From an uncultured Collinsella sp. (GTDB taxonomy: Bacteria > Actinomycetota > Coriobacteriia > Coriobacteriales > Coriobacteriaceae), in the NCBI GenBank assembly GCA_902488525.1, contig CABTWP010000015.1:1-37023 (forward strand): DNA of 37,023 bases, written 5' to 3'. This document shows, one piece after another, positions 24,480 to 32,332 of the stretch. Both the position numbers and the translations under genes were made by a program. Position 1 is the first letter of the stretch. Every line of letters begins with the position of its first letter. A model generated the notes under the pieces. That model was given only the letters and a program-made list of their open reading frames with translations, was not told where the DNA came from and searched no databases.

Positions 24480-24523
24480 GGGTCGCGCTTTCCCAGAGGA
24501 CCCCCTTTGGGAAAGCGCGACCC
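24480..24523. repeat. Intergenic hairpin H3 of a tandem series
   Basis: GGGTCGCGCTTTCCCA (24480-24495) pairs perfectly with TGGGAAAGCGCGACCC (24508-24523) around a 12-base loop. The arm pattern GGG...TTTCC is shared with H1 and H2. A weak 5-bp CCGGG/CCCGG fold follows at 24540-24558. Confidence 0.85.
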
Positions 24524-24597
24524 CTTCTGGACGCAGATTCCGGGTTGTAGTTTCCCGGCGCACGACGGCAAGCCTCCAAACCATGACGTCACGACAT

Positions 24598-24632
24598 AAA
24601 AAACGAGGGAAGGCACGCGTCCTTCCCTCGTT
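24598..24632 (-). terminator. Terminator of aspS
   Basis: AACGAGGGAAGG (24602-24613) pairs perfectly with CCTTCCCTCGTT (24621-24632) around a 7-base loop. On the minus strand a run of six T follows. It lies 24 bases after the aspS stop. Confidence 0.92.
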
Positions 24633-24655
24633 ACAGGCAATATGTAGCCGCTTGC

Positions 24656-26443
24656 CTACATCAGGCGCAGGCTAACGTCCTTGAGCTGGGCGCCGGAAAC
24701 GGCACTCGGGGCGCCCGACATGAGGTCGGAGCCGCTGGCCGTCTTGGGGAACGCCATGACGTCGCGGATGGAGTCGGAGCCGGTAAGCAGCATGCACACG
24801 CGGTCCAGGCCCAGAGCGAAACCGCCCATCGGGGGCGCACCAAACTTGAGCGCCTCCATGAGGAAGCCGAACTGAGACTCGGCGCGCTCCTCGGTAAAGC
24901 CCAGGAGCTTGAGCATGGACATCTGCATCTCGGCGTTGTGGATACGCATACCGCCGCCGCCGGCCTCAAAGCCGTCCATGACAAAGTCGTAGGTGCAAGA
25001 ACCGGCTGCCAGCGGATTTGCCTCGATCTTGGCGATGTCGGTCTCGGTCGGCAGGGTGAACGGCTGGTGCTCGGCGGCATAGGCTTTGCGGTCCTCGTCC
25101 CAGTGGAACAGCGGGAAGTTGACGACCCACAGGAAATCGTGACCCTCGCGCTTGATCTCGAGCGCGTTGGCCATGTGGGAGCGCATGCCGCCCAGGATCT
25201 CGTCAGAGAGCAGGCGCGGACCGGCGGCGAACATCACAAGGTCGCCGGGCTCGACGTCCATGCGCTCGCGCAGAGCCGCCATCTCCTCGTCCGAGAAGAA
25301 CTTGACGATGGGGCTGTTGATGGAGCCGTCCTCGCGGAAGGCGATCCAGGCCAGGCCCTTGGCGCCAAACGTGGAGGCCACGCCGGCAAGCTTATCGATC
25401 TTGGCACGTGCCCAGGCACCGGCACCCTTGGCGTTGATGGCCTTGACGACAGAGCCCTCCTCGTTTGCGGCAGTCGCGAAGACCTTGAACTTGGAGTTGG
25501 CAAAGATGTCGGTCAGGTCGACCAGGTGCATGCCATAGCGGGTATCGGGCTTGTCGGAGCCATAGGTGTCCATGGCATCCCAGTAGTTCATGCGGCGCAG
25601 CGGCGTGGGCATCTCGACGCCCATGCGACCGAAAGCATCGGACAGAACTTCCTCGAGCGCGCTCATAACGTCGTTCTGGTCCACGAAGGACATCTCGATG
25701 TCGACCTGGGTGAACTCGGGCTGGCGGTCGGCACGCAGGTCCTCGTCGCGGAAGCACTTGGCAACCTGGTAGTAGCGCTCGACACCACCGACCATGAGCA
25801 GCTGCTTCAGGAGCTGCGGGGACTGCGGCAGGGCGTAGAAGTTACCCGGCTGGATGCGGCTGGGGACGATGAAGTCGCGGGCGCCCTCGGGCGTGGACTT
25901 GAACAGGGAGGGCGTCTCGACCTCCATGAACTCACGGTTGTGCAGCGCCTCGCGAATGGCAAAGGTAAAGTCGGAGCGCAGCTTGAGGTTGGCCATCATT
26001 TCGGGACGACGGAGGTCCAGATAGCGATAGCGCAGGCGGGTGTCCTCGCTGGTCTCGATGCCGTCCTCGATCTGGAACGGCGGGGTGACGGACGTGTTGA
26101 GCACTTCGGCGTGGTCGGTCAGGACCTCGATCTCGCCGGTCGCGAGCTTAGTGTTGGTGGTCTCCTCGCCACGGGCGCGCACGACGCCGTGGATCTTGAT
26201 GGGCCACTCGGGACGCATGGTCTCGGCGATCTTAAAGGCGTCGCCGTCAGAGTGCTCGGGGTCGAAGGTGAGCTGCGTGATGCCCTCGCGGTCGCGAAGG
26301 TCGCAGAAGATAAGGCCACCGTGGTCGCGGCGACGGCTCACCCAACCGGTGAGGGTGACCTCTTCGCCCACGTTCTCGAAGCGAAGCTCGCCGCAGGTAC
26401 GGGTGTGCATGGAATGCTCATCGATGGGACGGGTCTGGCTCAT
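24656..26443 (-). CDS. aspS: Aspartyl-tRNA synthetase
   Basis: A 595-residue bacterial-type AspRS that charges tRNA-Asp. There is an N-terminal OB-fold anticodon domain (about 15-115, GWVSRRRDHGGLIF), then the class II core with motif 2 (FRDEDLRADRQPEFTQVDIEMSF split across about 220-242), a bacterial GAD insertion domain (about 300-420), and motif 3 near the end (GGFALGLDRVCMLLTG). I chose the ATG at 26441-26443 because AAAGGAGG lies nine bases upstream; an internal MHTRTCGEL start also matches the family. It is a single-gene unit with its own terminator. Whether it is discriminating depends on GatCAB being present elsewhere. Confidence 0.97.
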   Translation of the reverse strand: MSQTRPIDEHSMHTRTCGELRFENVGEEVTLTGWVSRRRDHGGLIFCDLRDREGITQLTFDPEHSDGDAFKIAETMRPEWPIKIHGVVRARGEETTNTKLATGEIEVLTDHAEVLNTSVTPPFQIEDGIETSEDTRLRYRYLDLRRPEMMANLKLRSDFTFAIREALHNREFMEVETPSLFKSTPEGARDFIVPSRIQPGNFYALPQSPQLLKQLLMVGGVERYYQVAKCFRDEDLRADRQPEFTQVDIEMSFVDQNDVMSALEEVLSDAFGRMGVEMPTPLRRMNYWDAMDTYGSDKPDTRYGMHLVDLTDIFANSKFKVFATAANEEGSVVKAINAKGAGAWARAKIDKLAGVASTFGAKGLAWIAFREDGSINSPIVKFFSDEEMAALRERMDVEPGDLVMFAAGPRLLSDEILGGMRSHMANALEIKREGHDFLWVVNFPLFHWDEDRKAYAAEHQPFTLPTETDIAKIEANPLAAGSCTYDFVMDGFEAGGGGMRIHNAEMQMSMLKLLGFTEERAESQFGFLMEALKFGAPPMGGFALGLDRVCMLLTGSDSIRDVMAFPKTASGSDLMSGAPSAVSGAQLKDVSLRLM

Positions 26444-26464
26444 ACCAGTGATCCTCCTTTATGG

Positions 26465-26506
26465 ATCTGTGCCGCCCCGTGTCGTTCCGGGCGGCGTCGT
26501 ACAGAT
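26465..26506 (-). other. Leader hairpin before aspS
   Basis: In the aspS leader ATCTGT (26465-26470) pairs with ACAGAT (26501-26506) and CCGCCC (26472-26477) with GGGCGG (26489-26494). No T-box specifier structure could be recognised. The aspS-serB divergent gap holds no other clear signal. Confidence 0.4.
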
Positions 26507-26699
26507 TTGCCCAGCCTGCGTAAACCGCGCAGCCGGACATGGCGTTCTATCTTATCGCACCCGCGTCGATGTGCCGCGAAAAAGTAGCTCTTGCCCAAAG
26601 ACTTGACGGAGACGAAACAATTGACGCGGCCTGGCCGTCGCCAAGGCGCGCCGCGTGCGACAATGTGCCCCAATACAACTGCACTCGGAAAGGCCCGCC

Positions 26700-27335
26700 A
26701 TGACTGCACGCCTCATCGTTATGGATATCGACTCCACGCTCATCAACCAGGAGGTCATCGACCTGTTGGGCGAGGAAGCCGGCGTGGGAGAGCAAGTAGC
26801 GCAGATCACCGAGAGTGCCATGCGCGGCGAGCTCGACTTTAAGCAGGCGCTCGAGGAGCGCGTGGGGCTGCTTGCCGGCTTGGATGAGAGCGTGTTCGAG
26901 CGTACCTTTGAGCGCGTGACGTTTACCCCCGGCGCGCTGGAGCTTGTGCGCTCGGCGCACAGCAAGGGCTGGAAGGTCGGCGTGGTAAGCGGCGGCTTTC
27001 ATGAGGTCGCCGACAAGATCGTGGCCGCCGCGGGCATCGATTTTTGCCTGGCCAACCGCCTGGAAGTCGTGGACGGCAAGCTCACCGGCAAGCTGGCGGC
27101 AGACATTGTGACCAAGGAATCCAAGCTCATCCAACTGCTGGATTGGGCAGTTGAGTGCGGCGTCGATATGGCCCACACCGTCGCGATCGGCGACGGCGCC
27201 AACGACATCCCCATGATTCAGGCCGCGGGCACGGGCATCGCATTTTGCGCCAAGCCCAAGACGCGCGAGGCCGCCCCGTTTGCCATCGACGAGCGCAATC
27301 TGATGCTCGCCATGGATATCATCCTGCGCGACTAG
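26700..27335 (+). CDS. serB: Phosphoserine phosphatase SerB (HAD family)
   Basis: The start is ATG at 26700-26702 behind GGAAAGG, giving 211 residues; 15 more upstream codons in frame lack a ribosome site. HAD motif I is MDIDSTLI (nucleophile Asp9, Asp11), motif II is VVSGGF (Ser), and motif III/IV is a Lys followed by IGDGANDIPMI. The helical cap (about 20-80) is that of SerB. It lacks the N-terminal ACT-like extension of the E. coli enzyme. The reaction is the last step of serine synthesis. It is 114 bases upstream of larB in the same direction, with a palindrome between; a shared function is not evident. Confidence 0.92.
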   Translation: MTARLIVMDIDSTLINQEVIDLLGEEAGVGEQVAQITESAMRGELDFKQALEERVGLLAGLDESVFERTFERVTFTPGALELVRSAHSKGWKVGVVSGGFHEVADKIVAAAGIDFCLANRLEVVDGKLTGKLAADIVTKESKLIQLLDWAVECGVDMAHTVAIGDGANDIPMIQAAGTGIAFCAKPKTREAAPFAIDERNLMLAMDIILRD

Positions 27336-27371
27336 TCGATCCTTCTAACAATAGAATCAGTCTGTCCTATA

Positions 27372-27405
27372 GTTTCCGAACAATTTTTTCTTAGTGTTCG
27401 GAAAC
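27372..27405. promoter_or_regulatory. 11-bp inverted repeat between serB and larB
   Basis: GTTTCCGAACA (27372-27382) and TGTTCGGAAAC (27395-27405) are perfect inverted repeats around 12 bases. It lies 45 bp before the larB start and could be an operator for larBC. The absence of a following T-run makes a serB terminator less likely. Confidence 0.5.
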
Positions 27406-27449
27406 ATACCCTTTGAGTGCTAGACTTTGCGCCGTCGAAGGGAACATAT

Positions 27450-28232
27450 ATGGATAAGCGAGATCTTGAGCAATTGCTGAGCGATGTTGCCGACGGAGTA
27501 GTCACCCCGGCAGTCGCCCTCACGCGCCTCCAGACGGCGCCAACCGCCGATCTGGGTTTTGCGCAGCTCGATCTTTCGCGCGGGGTGCGCCAGGGAGCCG
27601 GCGAGGTTGTCTACGGCGCCGGTAAAACCGCCGAGCAAATTGCCGCCATTATCGAAGCGCTGCGCGATGCCGGTCAGGAGCGCATCCTGGTCACGCGCCT
27701 GGACAGCGAAAAAGCAGCCCGTACCTCGGAGCTTCTCGGCAACGACATCGACCTGGGATATGCCCCGAACGCCCAGCTCGCCCTGGTGGGTGGCAAGCCC
27801 TCCCCCACCGGTAACGGACGCGTTGTCGTCGCCTGCGCCGGCACGAGCGACCTGCCCGTCGCCGAGGAAGCCGCGTTGACGGCCGAGTTCTACGGCAACG
27901 AGGTCGACCGCCTCTACGACGTAGGCGTCGCCGGCCTGCACCGCTTGCTCGCGCATGCCGAGGAACTTGCCCAGGCGCAGGTGGTCATCGCCATCGCCGG
28001 CATGGAAGGCGCGCTGGCGAGCGTTATCGGCGGCCTGGTGAGCTGTCCGGTCATTGCCGTTCCCACCAGCGTGGGCTACGGCGCGAGCTTTGGTGGCGTA
28101 GCCGCGCTGCTCGCCATGCTCAACTCCTGCGCCAGCGGCGTTTCGGTCGTCAATATCGACAACGGCTTTGGTGCCGCATACCAGGCAAGTCTTATCAATC
28201 ATCTGAGCGCCGGCACACCCCGCGCCCGCTAA
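27450..28232 (+). CDS. larB: Nickel-pincer cofactor carboxylase/hydrolase LarB
   Basis: The start ATG at 27450-27452 follows GAAGGGAAC and gives 260 residues. The protein is of the LarB/AIR carboxylase-related type: an N-terminal helical segment ending LDLSRGVRQGAGEVVYGAGKT, then a PurE-like core with ACAGTSDLPVAEEA, GVAGLHRL and IAIAGMEGALASVIGGL, ending PTSVGYGASFGG. LarB carboxylates nicotinic acid adenine dinucleotide at C5 and hydrolyses it, the first step in making the nickel-pincer cofactor of LarA. larC follows after 10 bases. LarE, the sulfur donor of the pathway, is not in this window. Confidence 0.95.
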   Translation: MDKRDLEQLLSDVADGVVTPAVALTRLQTAPTADLGFAQLDLSRGVRQGAGEVVYGAGKTAEQIAAIIEALRDAGQERILVTRLDSEKAARTSELLGNDIDLGYAPNAQLALVGGKPSPTGNGRVVVACAGTSDLPVAEEAALTAEFYGNEVDRLYDVGVAGLHRLLAHAEELAQAQVVIAIAGMEGALASVIGGLVSCPVIAVPTSVGYGASFGGVAALLAMLNSCASGVSVVNIDNGFGAAYQASLINHLSAGTPRAR

Positions 28233-28242
28233 GGAGCATTCC

Positions 28243-29154
28243 ATGTCCAACCATCAGCATACGCTTATCATCGACGGCACCTCGGGCATCAGCGGCGATA
28301 TGACCGTCGCGGCCCTGCTCGACCTGGGCGCCAGCGAGGAGCATCTGCACGAGCAGCTCGCCACGCTGCCGGTCGACGGCTTTTCGATTGCCGTGACGCG
28401 CGTAAACAAGCACGGCATCGACGCCTGCGATTTCGATGTCCAGCTTGCAGAGGAGCTCGAGAACCACGATCACGATATGGCCTGGCTCTACGGCAACGAA
28501 GCAGCTGTCGAGCATGTACACGAACACGAACACCACCATCATGACCATGGCGAGCACGAGCACTGCCACGACCATGACCATGAGGCCCACGGTCATGGCC
28601 ACGAGGGCCATCATCACGCCCACCACCATCACCACCGTTCTTTGGCGGACGTCACCGCCATCATCGATGGCTCGCAGCTAAGCGATGGCGCCAAGCGTCG
28701 TGCGCTCGCCATCTTTACCGCGCTCGCCGCCGCCGAGGCCAAGGCCCACGGCAAAACGCCCGAGACAGTCATGTTCCACGAGGTAGGCGCCATCGATTCC
28801 ATCGTCGACGTCTGCTCGGTCGCCATCTGCCTCGATGACCTGGGTATCGAGGATATTGTTGTCGAGTCGCTCTCCGAGGGTCACGGCACCATCCACTGTG
28901 CCCACGGCTTTATGCCCATCCCGGTGCCCGCCGTCGTCAACCTATGCCAAGCAGGCAATATCGCCCTCACGCCCGCACCGGTCGCCGGCGAGCTCGTGAC
29001 GCCCACGGGCGCCGCCATCGTCGCCGCACTGCGTACGTCCGAGCACCTGCCAGTCCGCTACCGCATCGAGGCCGTCGGCTACGGCGCCGGTAAGCGCCCC
29101 TACGAGGACTGCTCCGGCACGCTCCGCTGCCTGCTCGTTCACGCGGATGCATAG
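28243..29154 (+). CDS. larC: Nickel insertion protein LarC, N-terminal part only (LarC1-like)
   Basis: A 303-residue protein beginning with the LarC signature IIDGTSGISGDMTVAALLDLGA. Residues 91-131 are extremely His-rich (24 of 41), a likely nickel store. The core continues with MFHEVGAIDSIVDV, SEGHGTIHCAHG, PVPAVV and TPTGAAI, and ends at GYGAGKR plus a short tail. Full-length LarC is about 400 or more residues; the C-terminal domain (LarC2), which binds CTP in studied LarC, is absent. In Lactiplantibacillus a programmed frameshift joins the two parts, but here the TetR gene begins two bases after the stop, so no LarC2 follows. The start ATG has AAGGAG upstream. Confidence 0.93.
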   Translation: MSNHQHTLIIDGTSGISGDMTVAALLDLGASEEHLHEQLATLPVDGFSIAVTRVNKHGIDACDFDVQLAEELENHDHDMAWLYGNEAAVEHVHEHEHHHHDHGEHEHCHDHDHEAHGHGHEGHHHAHHHHHRSLADVTAIIDGSQLSDGAKRRALAIFTALAAAEAKAHGKTPETVMFHEVGAIDSIVDVCSVAICLDDLGIEDIVVESLSEGHGTIHCAHGFMPIPVPAVVNLCQAGNIALTPAPVAGELVTPTGAAIVAALRTSEHLPVRYRIEAVGYGAGKRPYEDCSGTLRCLLVHADA

Positions 29155-29156
29155 CC

Positions 29157-29696
29157 ATGGATGCCCGCAAAGAAAAAAGCCGCGCTGCCATCGTTGCGGC
29201 GTTTTCCGAACTCCTTCGCGAGGAGGACTACGGCAAGATTACCGTCGGCGACATCATCGCGCGCGCCCATGTGGGTCGGGCCACGTTCTACGGCCTCTTT
29301 AAGAGCAAAGACGACCTACTGTCCAAGCTCGTAAGCGACATCTGCACCCACGCCCTCGACGACGATGGCACACCGCTCGACGACCCACTCGTGCAGGTCG
29401 AACATATCCTCAACAACCTCTGGGAGCGCCGCCAGGGCGTTCGAGCCCTCGTAGCCGGCGCCGGCTCACGCGTCTTCGCCGACTGCTTACGCAAGACCAT
29501 CATGTCACGAGCAGCCGAAACCGTCCCCACCGACCCAAACGGCCCCGCCGCCACCATGGACCGAAGCTTCCTACTACACCACATAGCCTCAAGCTTCGTA
29601 GGAATGGTCCAATGGTGGGCCTGGCACAACTTTGAAGCCCCAAAAGAGGACGTAGCCAAAGACTACCTCTCAGCCATCAAGCCCCTCTTCAACTAA
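29157..29696 (+). CDS. TetR/AcrR-family regulator coupled to larC
   Basis: A 179-residue TetR-type regulator. The N-terminal helix-turn-helix (about 5-50) reads ITVGDIIARAHVGRATFYGLFKSKDDLL, the classic TetR pattern; the rest is a helical ligand domain of the short kind. Its ATG lies two bases past the larC stop, so it is made with LarBC by translational coupling. The last third uses more A-ending codons than its neighbours (for example around 29565-29695). It may sense lactate or an unrelated ligand and may control the lar genes; no operator could be linked to it. Confidence 0.88.
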   Translation: MDARKEKSRAAIVAAFSELLREEDYGKITVGDIIARAHVGRATFYGLFKSKDDLLSKLVSDICTHALDDDGTPLDDPLVQVEHILNNLWERRQGVRALVAGAGSRVFADCLRKTIMSRAAETVPTDPNGPAATMDRSFLLHHIASSFVGMVQWWAWHNFEAPKEDVAKDYLSAIKPLFN

Positions 29697-29851
29697 GTAA
29701 GAAGCTCATCCCAAAGCATCGCCCCAACCCAGGCCGCCACGCACCCCAAAGTGTCACTCGCACCTCAAAGCGCCTAACAACAAAGTGCCCACCACATCCA
29801 AATTCAGATATATATGTTGGTTGCTTGTTCGAACACAACTGGATTCCCGCA

Positions 29852-29978
29852 GGGTCCGGCATAGGTTAACTTTTCGCCGCACTCCGCAGGACGCAAGAAG
29901 CTCCCGCCGCACGAAGTGCGCAGCGAGAGCTTCTTGCATGTCCGAGGACGCGGCGAAAAGTTAACCTATGCCGGACCC
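29852..29978. repeat. 127-bp structured element, copy A
   Basis: Perfect 29-bp inverted arms (29852-29880 and 29950-29978) enclose a 69-nt core. The core folds further: GCAAGAAGCTC pairs with GAGCTTCTTGC, capped by CGCAC-gaa-GTGCG. It begins 24 bases after the larD stop on the minus strand, between the converging TetR and larD genes. The core matches copy B at 65 of 69 positions. The rest of the gap (29697-29851) shows nothing clear. Confidence 0.9.
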
Positions 29979-30002
29979 GGGCGTTATATCAATTGTCTTG
30001 GA

Positions 30003-30734
30003 CTAGAACATGCCCAAGAAACCATGCACAAACAGCGCGGCCAGAGCGGCACCGATAAACGGAGCGATGCCAGGAACGAGCAGGCCGTACTTCCAGTTGT
30101 TGTCAGCCTTGTTCTTGATCGGCAGCACCTGATAGGCCATGCGAGGACCAAGGTCACGAGCCTGGTTCATGGCGAAGCCGGTGATGCCGCCCATGCCCAT
30201 GCCAACGGCCCAAACAATCAGACCGACGCAGATAGCGAGCATCAGAACGTTCTCGCCGGCGCGGCTAGCGGCAGCAAGGATGGCGCTGATGAACACGAAG
30301 GTGCAGATAGCCTCGCAGAAGAAGTTGCGGGCATAGTTCGTGCCCTCGGTGGTAGGGTTGGTCGAGAAGATGTTGCGCTGAGCAATGGGGTCGACGACAC
30401 CCTCGGAAGCCTTGAACTCATCGGCATACATCAACCACGCGATCACAGCGCCCACAAAGCCGCCGAGCATATCGGCAAGCATGAAGGGGATGCAGCTGCT
30501 CCACGGCACCAGGCCTACGATGCACTGGGCAAGCACCATAGCCGGGTTCATGCACACGGCGCCGCCAAAGACAAACAGGCAGACCGAGATGCCAAAAGAC
30601 CAAGTGGTGATGGCAAACATATGACCGGAGCCCTGATACTTGGTGCCCTTGAGCACGGTATCGCAGTGCACGCCCACGCCAAAGATGATCATGAGGGCCG
30701 TTGCGCCGAATTCGCAGAGGAGTTTGGTAAGCAT
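30003..30734 (-). CDS. larD: Lactate/glycerol channel LarD (MIP family) with altered second NPA motif
   Basis: A 243-residue MIP-family channel with six membrane segments. The first NPA box is intact (MNPAMVL, Asn63-Pro64-Ala65). The second, normally NPARD in aquaglyceroporins, reads MNQARDLGPR with Gln191. The Arg193/Asp194 of the selectivity region are kept. It follows larA by 49 bases, as larD does in Lactiplantibacillus, where it moves lactic acid across the membrane. A general glycerol channel (GlpF) is the alternative, but the operon makes LarD likelier. The start ATG follows AAGG. Confidence 0.88.
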   Translation of the reverse strand: MLTKLLCEFGATALMIIFGVGVHCDTVLKGTKYQGSGHMFAITTWSFGISVCLFVFGGAVCMNPAMVLAQCIVGLVPWSSCIPFMLADMLGGFVGAVIAWLMYADEFKASEGVVDPIAQRNIFSTNPTTEGTNYARNFFCEAICTFVFISAILAAASRAGENVLMLAICVGLIVWAVGMGMGGITGFAMNQARDLGPRMAYQVLPIKNKADNNWKYGLLVPGIAPFIGAALAALFVHGFLGMF

Positions 30735-30783
30735 AAAACCTTATCTTTCTTGTCGGTTATAGACGATTCGTTTAGGCCGCGCG

Positions 30784-32061
30784 CTAGTGCTGAGCGACGA
30801 CAACGCCCAGGCCATCGGGAATGACGGCCACCTTGGCATCGGCACCCTTCATCTCAAAGGCGAGCTTGAGCGCCTCCTCGAGGGTGTTGACCGGCGTCAT
30901 ATGCATATCCTTGAGCATCTGGTGATCGCACAGGTCGGTGACCATGATCACAGGGTGATGCGCCAGGATGCGGGCGAAAATCTGGCTCGTCCACTGATCG
31001 GGCAGAGTCTCGTCCTTGGGACGGTCGATGCAGGCGCGCTCAAACTCTGCCGGATCGTTGTCGGCGATGTTGTGATAAAAGCCCTCGCCACCGTGACCGT
31101 CGGCACAACCGGCGACATCGATGATCACGCCGCCCTCGGGAAGCGTAGCCTCGGCAGCGCACATGCCCTTCACGGCCTGGTAGATGTTCTGGTCGAGCGG
31201 GTAGCCGCCGTTAGTGGTGATGGCAATCTCGCACTCAACGGGCTCAACGCCGGCAAGGCTCTTCACGAACTCACAGCCGGCCTCGTGCGCCTTGTGAATG
31301 TCGCCGGCAAAGGAGCCGATGACCTCGTGCTTGCCGTTGAGCACCACGTTAAGCACAAAGGCAAGGTGAGCCATCTCGGCAGCGGCAAACATGTCCTCGC
31401 TCACGTGGTTGTGGCACAGGTTGCCGGCACGCGAGTGGGAATCATTCACAAACTGACCGTTGTGGTTGTACATGATGGTCTTGTAGCTGGCGATGCCAGG
31501 CAGGACGGACTTGCGGCTACCAGAGAAACCGGCAAAGAAGTGCGGCTCAATAAAGCCCTCGGCAAGCAGCAGATCACAATCGGCGGCAATCTTGTTGATG
31601 ATGCACTCGCCACCAGAAGGCAGGGTGCCAATCTTTTTCATCATGCTGTCGTCAGTCGCGACGTGCATAACGATTTCCTCGTTGGCAACAATCTCCTCGC
31701 CATACTTGTTGACGAGTTCCTCGTGCGTCGACGGACGGTGCATACCCGTAGCAACCAAAATACGCACTCGAGCCTCGGGCGCAGCGGAATGGATGTGATG
31801 CAGCAGAATAGGCATCGTCACACGCGAGGGAACGGGGCGCGTATGATCGGAGCTAATAATGACGATATCCTTCTTGCCAGCACAAAGCTCCTCGAGCGAA
31901 GGCGAACCATAAGGGTTGGCAAGCGACTCCTCTACCAGCTCTTCCTGCGATTTCGTGGTCTTAAACTCGTTTTGATGACCTTCCATCACACCCGCGAAAT
32001 TCTTATCCTCGAGCTCCAGATGCAACGTCTTGTGGTCAAACGGTAGTTCACATTCAAACAA
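30784..32061 (-). CDS. larA: Nickel-dependent lactate racemase LarA
   Basis: I place the start at TTG 32059-32061 behind GGAAGAGGG, giving 425 residues. With this start all key residues fall at the numbers known from Lactiplantibacillus LarA: Asp72 and Arg75 in SSDHTRP, His108 in TGMHRP, His174 in EPHFFAG, Lys184 (the covalent cofactor anchor) in GSRKSVLPG, His200 (nickel ligand), Gln295 and Lys298 in NIYQAVKG. It interconverts D- and L-lactate with a nickel-pincer nucleotide made by LarB, LarC and LarE. It is followed by larD in the same operon, while larBC lie on the other strand 2.5 kb away. Related hydroxy acids are possible substrates, since the family is broad. Confidence 0.94.
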   Translation of the reverse strand: MFECELPFDHKTLHLELEDKNFAGVMEGHQNEFKTTKSQEELVEESLANPYGSPSLEELCAGKKDIVIISSDHTRPVPSRVTMPILLHHIHSAAPEARVRILVATGMHRPSTHEELVNKYGEEIVANEEIVMHVATDDSMMKKIGTLPSGGECIINKIAADCDLLLAEGFIEPHFFAGFSGSRKSVLPGIASYKTIMYNHNGQFVNDSHSRAGNLCHNHVSEDMFAAAEMAHLAFVLNVVLNGKHEVIGSFAGDIHKAHEAGCEFVKSLAGVEPVECEIAITTNGGYPLDQNIYQAVKGMCAAEATLPEGGVIIDVAGCADGHGGEGFYHNIADNDPAEFERACIDRPKDETLPDQWTSQIFARILAHHPVIMVTDLCDHQMLKDMHMTPVNTLEEALKLAFEMKGADAKVAVIPDGLGVVVAQH

Positions 32062-32183
32062 TGACGAGCGCCCTCTTCCTTTCAACTGACACACTAGATA
32101 AACCGTTGGAAGGATACGCCGCTCACCGAAAAACACCACCGTCCACCGACTCATTAACACAACGTTCATATTTGACCCACAAC

Positions 32184-32217
32184 AAAACGGCCGCGACCCC
32201 AAACGGGACCGCAGCCG
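32184..32217 (-). terminator. Terminator upstream of larA (end of the ppc transcript)
   Basis: CGGCCGCGACCC (32188-32199) pairs with GGGACCGCAGCCG (32205-32217) with a bulge and a G-T pair. On the minus strand the stem is followed by TTTTG. It would end transcripts from ppc after element copy B and before larA. Confidence 0.6.
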
Positions 32218-32332
32218 CTACAGTCGTAAGGCGAGAAGCACCAAATGCGCCACCGGGATAGACCCCATCCAAAACGCGCGGAGCGCACCATTATTCCCCC
32301 AGCCAGTAATCCGCCGAAGACCGGACATCGCA

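Noticed and set aside
26700..28232. serB as part of the lar pathway
   Set aside because: The protein has a standard phosphoserine phosphatase layout, and 114 bases with a palindrome separate it from larB; a functional link is not supported.
29155..29700. A LarC2 domain in another frame downstream of larC, as in programmed frameshifting
   Set aside because: The bases after the larC stop encode a clear TetR protein starting two bases later; no LarC2-like sequence is visible in the other frames.
29826..29850. A T-loop-like GTTCGAACACAACTGGATTCC stretch suggesting a tRNA end
   Set aside because: No acceptor, D or anticodon arms can be folded around it; it is not a tRNA gene.
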